Of a stretch of 64,000 nt of DNA, positions 1 through 6,192 are shown in pieces. This stretch comes from JANRJY01 sp033763735 (GTDB taxonomy: Bacteria; Bacteroidota; Bacteroidia; Cytophagales; UBA9547): positions 1 through 64,000 of the forward strand of contig JANRJY010000069.1 in the NCBI GenBank assembly GCA_033763735.1, written 5' to 3'. The notes below the pieces were generated by a model. The model was given only the letters and a program-made list of their open reading frames with translations, was not told the DNA's origin and made no database searches. The translations under genes were made by a program, and so were the position numbers. Within the stretch, counting starts at the first letter, position 1; every line of letters starts with the position of its first letter.

Positions 1-44
1 TTCCAAATCTTTTCAGTTTCCTTGTCCCCAAAACTAACAATCAT
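1..44 (-). CDS. HigB/RelE-like toxin, N-terminal fragment cut by window edge
   Basis: The minus strand from the ATG at 44 reads MIVSFGDKETEKIW before the window ends. This matches, from memory, the usual opening of Bacteroidetes HigB/RelE-type toxins (MIxSFxDKxTExI), ribosome-dependent mRNA nucleases normally followed by an HTH antitoxin gene. It sits about 95 bp inside the unit that starts at the left edge of the first attC-like palindrome, so it would be the fifth cassette of the array. A TACCTTTG box on the minus strand (74-81) could be its own -7 promoter element, as expected for a toxin-antitoxin cassette that cannot rely on a distant promoter. Only 14 residues are visible, so the family call rests on the N-terminus alone. 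Confidence 0.55.
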   Translation of the reverse strand, partial: MIVSFGDKETEKIW

Positions 45-133
45 TTAATACTAATTCAATTCGTTACTAACGTCAAAGGTAGCTATATTGTTTTGATATG
101 TGTATGATTCGTTGAAGATTTTCTTACAATGTT

Positions 134-265
134 GCATAACGTGCAGGTATTTATGAATGAAGGGGATGAAAGAACTGCGTAACTATCCCCCGAGACATAC
201 TACGCAGGAGAGCAAAACAACGACCTATTAACAAAACCCCTTCATTAATAAATACCATGTTAGCT
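134..265. repeat. attC-like recombination site 1 (integron-type palindrome)
   Basis: Imperfect palindrome of about 130 bp. The inner arms, GGTATTTATGAATGAAGGGG near 146-165 and CCCCTTCATTAATAAATACC at 237-256, pair with one mismatch. The outer cores are gcaTAAC at the left and GTTAGCT at 259-265. The right-hand GTTAGCTGAAGGCAGT is almost the same as the sequence starting the PIN cassette at its other end (reverse complement of 938-953, GTTAGCTGAAAGCAGT, 15 of 16 identical). That is the relation expected between the R'' core of an attC site and the first bases of its own cassette. The loop holds a 20-nt element (175-194) shared with sites 2 and 3. Confidence 0.72.
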
Positions 266-275
266 GAAGGCAGTT

Positions 276-425
276 TTATTTTGCAGGACGCATTTGATTT
301 TTACTCAAGTATTCTTGAAACTGTTCGAAGTTCATTTTTTCAGTCTCAATAGCAATTTTTTCCTTAATTTCTCTGAATACTTTTACTGTATCGAATGTCT
401 TTGTTTGTTTAATTTCCGTCTTCAT
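276..425 (-). CDS. Small partner of the PIN toxin, probable antitoxin (49 aa)
   Basis: A 49-residue reading frame starts with ATG at 425, overlaps the last 17 bases of the PIN gene and ends 11 bp before the attC core. It begins MKTEIKQTKTFDTVKVFREI and is charged and helical in character, with K/E-rich stretches and no transmembrane segment. Small proteins with a T-K-x-FD-x-V-K-x-x-RE-I opening are, as I recall, encoded beside this PIN subfamily in Bacteroidetes and are taken as antitoxins. Overlap with the toxin gene implies translational coupling. The order (toxin first, antitoxin second) is the reverse of most VapBC pairs. The antitoxin role is inferred from position and size. Confidence 0.6.
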   Translation of the reverse strand: MKTEIKQTKTFDTVKVFREIKEKIAIETEKMNFEQFQEYLSKNQMRPAK

Positions 426-876
426 TGTTTACTATTTCTTTGGGTGAACGTATGTCAAGTTGAATGTATCCGTTACGTAAATTTATTGAATTGTAACCTC
501 TAATCCGAAAAACATTTACAATATGTTTAAAATTCCAGCTAACTAAATAATCGACTTTATTTATGGTTGCAGTTGCAATGTGACGACAATCGTCAGCACT
601 TGTTCTTCCTACAACTTTTTCAGCCAAATATATGTCTGCAAGTTCGAATGCTTCTTTTGTTACTTTCACAAATTCCAAATGTTGCTGAGGAAGTTGTGCA
701 AAGAAATTTCTGACTCTCTCAGGAGCATTTACAAGTTCAGTAACTGAAAGGTCAGAATAGACACATGTTATCTGCCCCAATTTAACCTTTTCAAAAAGCA
801 AAACCGAAATCTCTTCAAATTCCTCATCAAAAATTCCTCCAAAAACAGAAGTGTCGAAATACAATCTTGGTTTCAT
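409..876 (-). CDS. PIN-domain (VapC-like) ribonuclease toxin, integron-type cassette gene
   Basis: A 155-residue single PIN domain. Visible catalytic acids: Asp8 in YFDTSVFGG, Glu47 in VTELVN and Asp95/Asp96 in SADDCRHIATA, followed by the late motif DYLVSWNFKH. PIN toxins are Mg-dependent RNases that cut tRNA, rRNA or mRNA when freed from their antitoxin. The gene occupies one complete unit between attC-like sites 1 and 2, with a 49-residue overlapping downstream partner. About 70 bp separates its ATG from the cassette boundary, enough for a private promoter though I see no clear box. Active residues look intact, so it is probably functional. The alternative is a stand-alone PIN nuclease with another role. 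Confidence 0.8.
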   Translation of the reverse strand: MKPRLYFDTSVFGGIFDEEFEEISVLLFEKVKLGQITCVYSDLSVTELVNAPERVRNFFAQLPQQHLEFVKVTKEAFELADIYLAEKVVGRTSADDCRHIATATINKVDYLVSWNFKHIVNVFRIRGYNSINLRNGYIQLDIRSPKEIVNNEDGN

Positions 877-946
877 CTGTCAAATTTATCAAAACTTGCA
901 AATATTTTGAGATAGTTTTTTCTATATGCTGAGTTCCACTGCTTTC

Positions 947-1070
947 AGCTAACGGACCCAAGCTTACGCATGTGCCTTTCAACAAAGCTATGAAGGAGAG
1001 CGAAACTTTCCAACCTGCGTCACTATCCCACGAGTATAAATCAGGCACATGAGTAAGCTTGATGTTGGGT
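947..1070. repeat. attC-like recombination site 2
   Basis: Palindrome of 124 bp. Outer cores are AGCTAAC (947-953) and GTTGGGT (1064-1070, a perfect match to the integron R' consensus GTTRRRY). Inner arms AAGCTTACGCATGTGCC and GGCACATGAGTAAGCTT pair with one mismatch. The loop contains the element CTGCGTCACTATCCCACGAG (1015-1034), also present in sites 1 and 3. The first bases of the adjoining cassette, read from its far end (reverse complement of 1639-1647, GTTGGGTGC), repeat the right-hand core exactly over 9 bases. About 110 bp internal to this site closely resembles site 3, including the AAAGCTA and GAAACTTTCCAA blocks. Confidence 0.78.
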
Positions 1071-1079
1071 GCTGGCTTT

Positions 1080-1598
1080 CTATTTTCCATACAATTCGTA
1101 CAAAGTATTTAATCCAAGTCCTTTATTGTCGTGCAGTGCCCAAAAGTCTGTGATAGTATAAATTATTTCTTTCTTTCCGCTTTCAGGTCCAAATTGATAG
1201 TCTGTTAGAAAGTACACTTTTTTAATTGGTGAATTGTCTAGTGCAATTTTTAATAGCTTGTCAATGTTTGGTTTATATTGTTCTAAAAGCTTGAACCTAA
1301 ATTGTTGGTTTGCTCCTCTGTTATATGTCGGGTCTTTTTCAACATCTTCACTAATTATAATGTCACCAGGTTCAAAATCCCAATCAACAATTGCACCTGC
1401 AAAAAAACCGCCTTCTTTATAGTCTTTGAAGTCTGGATTCCCTATGTGAACTATTACTCCTTTTTGTTGAGAAAGCCAGTGGTAAAAAAGTCCACGATGA
1501 CTTTCAAGTTTGTTTTCTTCAATAATAGCAACGTCAAAGTCCGATTGGTTAAGTACTAGTCCATTCGAGTTGATTGATGCAATTTCTATTGTCGGCAT
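1080..1598 (-). CDS. Cassette-encoded protein of unknown function (172 aa)
   Basis: I do not recognise this family. The 172-residue product has no signal peptide or membrane segment and is acidic. It alternates strands and helices, with a GGFFAGAIVDWDFEPGD stretch in the middle and a YFLTDYQFGP motif near residue 130. The ATG at 1598 lies 43 bp inside the left edge of attC-like site 3, and the stop lies 10 bp beyond site 2, so the gene fills its unit as integron cassette genes do. No partner gene fits in the unit. It could be an immunity or metabolic protein, but nothing in the sequence decides this. Confidence 0.75.
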   Translation of the reverse strand: MPTIEIASINSNGLVLNQSDFDVAIIEENKLESHRGLFYHWLSQQKGVIVHIGNPDFKDYKEGGFFAGAIVDWDFEPGDIIISEDVEKDPTYNRGANQQFRFKLLEQYKPNIDKLLKIALDNSPIKKVYFLTDYQFGPESGKKEIIYTITDFWALHDNKGLGLNTLYELYGK

Positions 1599-1640
1599 TC
1601 TTTTCTGTTAGATGTTAGTTTGTCGGAATGCTAAGGTTGC

Positions 1641-1763
1641 ACCCAACGACACAAGCTTACGCATGTGCCTTACACCAAAGCTACGAAGGAGTACGAAACT
1701 TTCCAATCTGCGTCACTATCCCACGAGTAGAAAACAGGCACATGAGTAAGCTTGATGTTAGGG
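1641..1763. repeat. attC-like recombination site 3
   Basis: Palindrome of 123 bp, very similar to site 2 through its interior. The left core ACCCAAC (1641-1647) matches the R'' consensus RYYYAAC. The right core is GTTAGGG (1757-1763). Arms AAGCTTACGCATGTGCC and GGCACATGAGTAAGCTT are the same sequences as in site 2. The loop carries CTGCGTCACTATCCCACGAG (1708-1727). The right core plus flank (GTTAGGGGCTGTTAAT) matches the start of the lipoprotein cassette read from site 4 (GTTAGTGGCTATTAAA) at 13 of 16 positions. The TAA stop of the lipoprotein gene (1758-1760) lies inside the core. Confidence 0.78.
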
Positions 1764-2573
1764 GCTGTTAATTTTAATCAATTTAATTGGAACCTCTTGG
1801 AATTTGTAATCAAAATTTTCGTCATTTAAATTAATAATTTTATATAAAAGCAAAGTGTCTTTTTTGAACTGAAATTTATAGAAATTCAATTTTTCAATTT
1901 TTTCTTTCGAATAATTTGTTCTAATGCAATCAAATTCGATACCTTCAGTGAAATCAATTATTGGTTCAAAGTATGAGTTGCTGTCTAATCCAGCTATTCT
2001 ACCATCAATCCCAAAATAAACTTCATTTGAATTGTTTTCAAAGCGATACTTACCTTTAAATAATATTTTTCTTAATTCAGTCTCCACATCAACTATTTTC
2101 CTGTATCGCTCAACTTTATCTTTGTCAAAATACTTCAGTTCTAAAATACTTTCGTTCAATGGGTCAAGATAATATGGAATTTTACCTGTTGAACTGTATT
2201 CAAAGTTTTTAGAAATATTATTTGTAAAACAAAATTTCGTTGTATCAAATCTTAAAAAAGTACCAAATCCTCCTTCATGGGTATCATGAGACGCCAAATA
2301 AGCAGAATCAGTCAATAAGTTGTTCTTATCGAGCCTAATTGCATAAAAAAGTGTAGAATATTCTCTGTTCTGATAAATTGATTTTGTCTGTACGATTTTT
2401 TGAAGGTAAATGTCACTAAGCCAATAACCATTTAATGAATCCGCTCGATTCTTAATTGCAATTTTGATTTCTTCAGTATTTTGTTTGACCGTTATCTCAA
2501 TGTTCTTATTGTCTTCCTGTTTGTTGCAAGAAATAATAAATATCAATATTAATAAAGTGGTTGTTGTCTTCAT
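1758..2573 (-). CDS. Cassette-encoded lipoprotein of unknown function (271 aa)
   Basis: The chosen start is the ATG at 2573, because MKTTTTLLILIFIISCNKQ is a classical type II signal peptide with the lipobox cysteine at residue 16. A GTG 21 bases further up would start inside the attC core and is less likely. The mature protein is hydrophilic, 255 residues, with alternating strands and many Tyr/Phe/Asp residues, and belongs to no family I can name. It should be anchored in a membrane facing the periplasm or the outside. The gene fills the unit between attC-like sites 3 and 4. Its stop codon is part of the site 3 core, so loss of the cassette would remove the gene cleanly. Confidence 0.75.
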   Translation of the reverse strand: MKTTTTLLILIFIISCNKQEDNKNIEITVKQNTEEIKIAIKNRADSLNGYWLSDIYLQKIVQTKSIYQNREYSTLFYAIRLDKNNLLTDSAYLASHDTHEGGFGTFLRFDTTKFCFTNNISKNFEYSSTGKIPYYLDPLNESILELKYFDKDKVERYRKIVDVETELRKILFKGKYRFENNSNEVYFGIDGRIAGLDSNSYFEPIIDFTEGIEFDCIRTNYSKEKIEKLNFYKFQFKKDTLLLYKIINLNDENFDYKFQEVPIKLIKINSP

Positions 2574-2591
2574 GCTTTTTTCTTTAATAGC

Positions 2592-2723
2592 CACTAACGT
2601 TTTCGGGCTTTGCGTTCGGGCGGGTTTCGGAGCACAAAACTGTCAACCAGCATTGAACTTGAATAGAAGCACAAAGCTCCAAGTTTGCACGTCAGCCCGC
2701 CTGACGCAAAACCCGTGTTATAT
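2592..2723. repeat. attC-like recombination site 4
   Basis: Palindrome of 132 bp, more GC-rich than its surroundings and different in sequence from sites 1-3. Cores are CACTAAC (2592-2598) and GTTATAT (2717-2723). Arms TTTGCGT..GGGCGGG on the left and CCCGCC..ACGCAAA on the right pair with small bulges, which is how attC sites keep extrahelical bases. The right core and flank GTTATATGCCGTATTT matches the start of the next cassette (reverse complement of 3366-3381, GTTATATGCCATATTA) at 14 of 16 positions. It lacks the 20-nt loop element of the other three sites. Confidence 0.72.
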
Positions 2724-2745
2724 GCCGTATTTCCTTTCTGGTCGT

Positions 2746-3366
2746 TCATAGTTTCTGTTTAATTATCGAGTAGATAAGTCCAATTGTCAGCAGAGCAACA
2801 AATACTAGCCAGCCGTAGCCTTGATTTTCGTTCTTCAAGTCTTCGTTATTGTCTTCAGATTTTTTGTCTTTGTTACGCCTTAACTTGTTTAATTGCTTTG
2901 TCAAGTTGTAATAGTCTGAAATTTCAAATGAATTTAGCAGAATAGACTTGCCATTAAAACACTCGATTAAGATTTGTTTGCCTTCATAAACATTATAAGT
3001 CGTCCAGCGAACTGTTGGGTTTATTTTGAAAGTGCTTTCTGTTACTTGTCGAATATTGTCAATAGGAACTGTCTTTTTAAGCAAAAGAAATGGTCTTTTT
3101 ATGATTAAGGTTTTGCTGGTCAAAACTATGGTCTTTATTGTCAAGGTAGCCCACAAGCAAGCAAGCATAAAAAAAACAAGAGCTCCAAGTACAATCCACA
3201 TAATCGTCATTCCTGTTTTATAATCCGTCCCGTCAGCTACTGTCCACTCTGATGAAGCCATTAAATAAACGAATGAACCAAAAAACAATGCACCAAAAAG
3301 TCCAAAACCAATTGTCCTTAAACTTGGTCTTGTCGTCAAAATGATTGTGTTATTGATGTCTGTCAT
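2746..3366 (-). CDS. Cassette-encoded membrane protein with PH-like domain (206 aa)
   Basis: A 206-residue integral membrane protein. Two hydrophobic segments (about 18-37 and 53-78) are followed by a strand-rich soluble part (about 80-160: TIVLTSKTLIIKRPFLLLKK, VPIDNIRQV), resembling the bacterial pleckstrin-homology (bPH) proteins with a TM hairpin. A charged K/D/E/N linker then leads to a last TM segment (about 184-200). The ATG at 3366 is 15 bp inside the cassette boundary, so its expression may depend on a promoter at the array head. It is the first cassette of the array, next to the integrase remnant. The bPH assignment is by pattern only and the function is unknown. Confidence 0.7.
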   Translation of the reverse strand: MTDINNTIILTTRPSLRTIGFGLFGALFFGSFVYLMASSEWTVADGTDYKTGMTIMWIVLGALVFFMLACLWATLTIKTIVLTSKTLIIKRPFLLLKKTVPIDNIRQVTESTFKINPTVRWTTYNVYEGKQILIECFNGKSILLNSFEISDYYNLTKQLNKLRRNKDKKSEDNNEDLKNENQGYGWLVFVALLTIGLIYSIIKQKL

Positions 3367-3374
3367 AATATGGC

Positions 3375-3408
3375 ATATAACATCCTTGTTTACGCAATGA
3401 GTTGCGTA
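3375..3408. repeat. Array head: cassette boundary with adjacent perfect palindrome (attI candidate)
   Basis: The first cassette begins at ATATAAC (3375-3381, reverse complement GTTATAT). Unlike the other boundaries, it is not the edge of a ~125 bp palindrome. It is followed by TACGCAA-TGAG-TTGCGTA (3391-3408), a perfect 7-bp inverted repeat. The half-site TTGCGTATA recurs at 3491 and 3961 within ATTGCGTATACAGA. In an integron the first cassette abuts attI, which carries integrase-binding direct repeats. That reading fits position and structure but is not proven. Confidence 0.42.
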
Positions 3409-3489
3409 TATATCGGAATTATAATTTTTCTATTTATTTTGTAAACAATTGATAATAAGTGTTTTATGTGAATTTGCATTATAAAGCTT

Positions 3490-3973
3490 ATTGCGTATAC
3501 AGAACTTAAATATTTTTCATCTGCTTTCACTTTTCCAGTATTTTTATTTACTTACCCAAACCTAATCATTATCCTTAATCATGGCAAACAATTTGATCAA
3601 ATATTTAATTTGTCCAATGGACTTTGTATGTTAGAAAATCCCTTTGCGGTTATATGGGTATATATTTCTGTGGTTTTGCTGCTTTCATGTCCTAATAAGC
3701 TTTGAATATACCTTAAATCAGTTCCGTTTTCCAACAAATGGGTGGCAAAGCTATGCCCTTGTCGAAACATGAAACCTTCTACTAATACTTGATTTTTCTA
3801 TGGCATTGGTTTGGCTTCGATAGAATGGTTGATATTTTGAGAACACAGACGCCATTTTATTCAATACATATACGTTGTTTTATCATATATTCCTGATTTT
3901 AGGGAATATCAATCTTAATGATTTACTCATGTTTGTGAATAATTTTGAAAGCTTTCATAATTGCGTATACAGA
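3490..3973. repeat. 14-bp direct repeat pair bracketing the integrase remnant
   Basis: ATTGCGTATACAGA occurs at 3490-3503 and again at 3960-3973. The copies flank the recombinase remnant, and each contains the TTGCGTATA half-site of the palindrome at 3391-3408. They may be integrase-binding repeats, or scars of the events that deleted most of the integrase gene. The remaining sequence of 3409-4274 outside the remnant is AT-rich and shows no intact gene. Confidence 0.4.
3597..3890 (-). pseudogene. Tyrosine recombinase (integrase) remnant, C-terminal part, frameshifted
   Basis: The minus strand encodes a clear C-terminal catalytic core: RQGHSFATHLLENGTDLRYI, then QSLLGHESSKTTEIYTH with the nucleophilic Tyr, then GFSNIQSPLDKLNI and a TGA at 3597-3599. 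The box II Arg-His region is broken: upstream of GHSFATH the homologous residues (ISRRFHVST) lie in another frame, consistent with an extra G in AAGGGCAT. Further upstream on the same strand (about 4040-4140), QNTLQNYKSHLAILFLG looks like a decayed SAM-like N-terminal domain preceded by an in-frame stop. Most of the middle of the gene is missing. The SPLDxL tail is seen in both IntI and Bacteroidetes XerD-like integrases, so the subfamily cannot be fixed. Its C-terminal end faces the cassette array and it lies on the same strand as the cassettes. Confidence 0.85.
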
Positions 3974-4274
3974 TTGTATAGAGCAAATAGACGCAATTTT
4001 GCATGATCACAAAAGTTAATCAACAATTTTCTATTCTTCTTCTCTTGTTTTGCTTCATCTATAATCCCCAAAAACAAAATCGCGAGGTGCGACTTATAAT
4101 TTTGAAGGGTATTCTGCTATGAAAGAGGTTATGTAGGGCATTTTGAACAGCAGCGTAATTTGTAGAGAATTTATACCTTCTATAATTTTATCAACAGTTC
4201 ATATCGGTATTTATTTGTTTGGCAATTCACTTATAATCTTTGTATTTGGAGGAATCGCAATTTAATTAATTACA

Positions 4275-4826
4275 TTATTTCCGTACCACCACTACAGAGC
4301 TCACTTTAACTTTAATTACCTCTGCCAATCGATTTACATCGTCCGGCAATATTTTGATATTATGATCGGCCAGAGGCACTTCAAATTCACTGTCAAAACC
4401 CACAATACCATTTTCACGAACGGTTATTTTTCCATAAATGGTTCGTTGCTTAGGTACTCCGTGAATATTAAGTATTCCTTTTAAGTTTACGTTGTATTCA
4501 CCTGTATTGGAAAGATTTAAGGAGTCCATAATTGTTCCTTCAAAAGTAGACCAATGATATTTGTAACTTTCCATATACACATCATTAAATAGCTTCTCTA
4601 CCAAACGTGAACAATTTGAAAAATTAAAAGAGGTAACTTGGACTTTAAAAAGTAAGTGTTTTTTAGCAGGGGTCCACTTGGTAAGCATATTTTCCGAAAA
4701 AGCTTCCAGCAGATTCATTTCTTTACTTGAATTAAACACAATATGACCATCAAGGCTCTTGAATTCCGATTGTGCCATGCCATTGAGAGAGGCAACAAAT
4801 AATAATACCTGTGTTAATTTTTTCAT
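4275..4826 (-). CDS. YceI-like periplasmic lipid-binding family protein
   Basis: A 183-residue protein with a signal peptide (MKKLTQVLLFVASLNGMAQ). The body resembles the YceI family lipocalin-like barrel: SLDGHIVFNSS near the N-terminus, a NLKGILNIHGVPK segment and FEVPLADHNIKIL near the C-terminus, typical of the Bacteroidetes YceI branch. YceI proteins bind isoprenoid or other amphiphilic ligands in the periplasm. The ATG follows the pdxH stop by 5 bp on the same strand, so the two are probably co-transcribed, though no functional tie is obvious. Downstream, towards the integron remnant, there is no further gene on this strand. Confidence 0.7.
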   Translation of the reverse strand: MKKLTQVLLFVASLNGMAQSEFKSLDGHIVFNSSKEMNLLEAFSENMLTKWTPAKKHLLFKVQVTSFNFSNCSRLVEKLFNDVYMESYKYHWSTFEGTIMDSLNLSNTGEYNVNLKGILNIHGVPKQRTIYGKITVRENGIVGFDSEFEVPLADHNIKILPDDVNRLAEVIKVKVSSVVVVRK

Positions 4827-4831
4827 AATAA

Positions 4832-5473
4832 TTAAGGTGACAAAAGTTCAATTTTCCAATTAGAATTTACCAATGTATATTTTACTCTGTCGTGCAACCT
4901 GCTGGGTCTGCCTTGCCAAAATTCGTACATAAGTGGCTTTACTAAGTACCCGCCCCAAAAATCGGGAAGTGGAATTGGGTCAATATTTGCAAATGAAGAT
5001 TCTAACTTTAATAATTTCTCTTCCAAATACTTTTTATTGGGTATCACTTCACTTTGAGCCGAAGCATAAGCACCAATCTGACTCCCACGGGGGCGTGATT
5101 GAAAATATTGCTCCGAGCTTTTTCGGTCAAGTTTTGATACAGTACCCTCTACCCGCACCTGCCTTTCAAGTTCAGGCCAAAAAAACAACAAGCTTACATA
5201 ATTATTTCCTTCTATTTCTTTTCCTTTTTCGCTTTTGTAATTGGTAAAAAAACTCAAACCATCCGATGAATAATCTTTCAAAAGTACAATTCGCGAATGA
5301 GGTTTGCCATTGGCTGATACTGTTGACAATCCCATAGCATTAGGCTCATTTACAGCACTTTTAACTGCAGCTTCAAACCATTTTCCAAATTGTATCAAAG
5401 GGTCTTTATCGACTTCCGAAGCATTCAGAGTCATTAAAGTATACTCTTTTCTGATACCTGATATTTCAGCCAT
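4832..5473 (-). CDS. pdxH: Pyridoxamine/pyridoxine 5'-phosphate oxidase
   Basis: A 213-residue FMN enzyme that oxidises PNP or PMP to pyridoxal 5'-phosphate, the last step of B6 salvage. Family landmarks are present in order: the N-terminal helix IRKEYTLMTLNASEVDKDP, the FMN-binding GKPHSRIVLLKDYSSDGLSF near residue 55, YFQSRPRGSQIGAYASAQSE near 123-142, and the C-terminal YEFWQGRPSRLHDRVKYT signature. The length is typical. The ATG at 5473 follows a minus-strand TAAATTTG -7 box (5503-5510) by about 30 bp. It is divergent from yqgE, and a YceI-like gene follows 5 bp downstream. Confidence 0.95.
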   Translation of the reverse strand: MAEISGIRKEYTLMTLNASEVDKDPLIQFGKWFEAAVKSAVNEPNAMGLSTVSANGKPHSRIVLLKDYSSDGLSFFTNYKSEKGKEIEGNNYVSLLFFWPELERQVRVEGTVSKLDRKSSEQYFQSRPRGSQIGAYASAQSEVIPNKKYLEEKLLKLESSFANIDPIPLPDFWGGYLVKPLMYEFWQGRPSRLHDRVKYTLVNSNWKIELLSP

Positions 5474-5487
5474 ATTTTATATTGATG

Positions 5488-5521
5488 TTTGGTTTTGTTT
5501 TACAAATTTAGCGTATATTTG
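5488..5521 (+). promoter_or_regulatory. Bacteroidetes-type promoter for yqgE, with overlapping pdxH promoter on the other strand
   Basis: TATATTTG (5514-5521) matches the TAnnTTTG -7 consensus. TTTG at 5488-5491 (22-bp spacer) or 5494-5497 (16-bp spacer) can serve as the -33 box. On the minus strand TAAATTTG (5510 to 5503) points at pdxH. The two genes therefore share a compact 68-bp divergent control region. Confidence 0.6.
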
Positions 5522-5541
5522 ATTGGTTTGTATTTTATTTT

Positions 5542-6087
5542 ATGCTTCAAAAAGGTGACTTATTGATCTCTGAACCATTTTTAGCGGATCCTAATTTTAT
5601 TAGGTCGGTGATAGTGCTCTGCGATTATAATGAGTCAGGTTCATTGGGATTTGTGCTTAATCAACTTTCCAATGTAAATTTGGATGATTTGGGTGAAGAT
5701 TTTTTGAACTTGGACATACCCGTATTTATAGGCGGACCGGTAGAACAAAACACACTACACTTTTTGCACACCCTAGGCGAAAAACTTGACGGATCTGTAA
5801 AAGTAACCAACGAGCTTTATTGGAGTGGAGATATTCATCAAGTGGTGGAATGGCTCCGTATCGGAATTATTGATGAAAAGCAGATTCGGTTTTTTTTGGG
5901 GTATTCGGGATGGGGCAAAAATCAATTAGAATCCGAAATGAAAGAGAACACATGGATACATATATCAGATTACAACTATAATATTTTTGAAAATGACCAC
6001 AAAAATATGTGGCAAACCGTACTCAGAAACAAAGGAGGAAAACTCAGAGAGTTGTCAAATTACCCCATTGACCCAAGGTTAAATTAG
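5542..6087 (+). CDS. YqgE/AlgH family protein (DUF179)
   Basis: A 181-residue cytosolic protein. Family hallmarks: the opening KGDLLISEPFLADPNFIRSV, LCDYNESGSLGFVLNQ, the VFIGGPVEQNTLHFLHT block and LGYSGWGKNQLESE near residue 113. The family is widespread and its biochemical role remains unclear; AlgH was linked to alginate regulation in Pseudomonas. Full length, start ATG at 5542 just behind the promoter. It stands alone in the plus direction, and the DUF349 gene begins 105 bp downstream behind its own -7 box. Confidence 0.88.
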   Translation: MLQKGDLLISEPFLADPNFIRSVIVLCDYNESGSLGFVLNQLSNVNLDDLGEDFLNLDIPVFIGGPVEQNTLHFLHTLGEKLDGSVKVTNELYWSGDIHQVVEWLRIGIIDEKQIRFFLGYSGWGKNQLESEMKENTWIHISDYNYNIFENDHKNMWQTVLRNKGGKLRELSNYPIDPRLN

Positions 6088-6161
6088 CATTTGCACTATT
6101 AAATTTGTGTAAATTATAGCTGTCTGAAAGCAACTTGATAAAGTTAAACAAAATTTATTAG

Positions 6162-6169
6162 TAGATTTG
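6162..6169 (+). promoter_or_regulatory. -7 box upstream of the DUF349 gene
   Basis: TAGATTTG fits TAnnTTTG and lies 24 bp before the ATG at 6193. The only -33 candidate, TTG at 6135-6137, is 24 bp upstream, slightly longer than usual. The same TAGATTTG octamer precedes the genes at 8671 (8650-8657) and 10064 (10019-10026). Confidence 0.45.
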
Positions 6170-6192
6170 TATCTATCAAATGCACGCGACTC

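Noticed and set aside
827..1090. 87-codon minus-strand frame between the PIN gene and the 172-aa gene
   Set aside because: It runs through attC-like site 2 and into the PIN gene. Its translation has no protein character, and the same palindrome at site 3 does not keep the frame.
2464..2751. 95-codon plus-strand frame
   Set aside because: It is antisense to the lipoprotein signal peptide and then crosses attC-like site 4, so it is a shadow created by the palindrome.
3409..3596. A further complete gene cassette between the array head and the integrase remnant
   Set aside because: No reading frame or attC-type palindrome of ~125 bp was found there, only short TTGCGTATA repeats.
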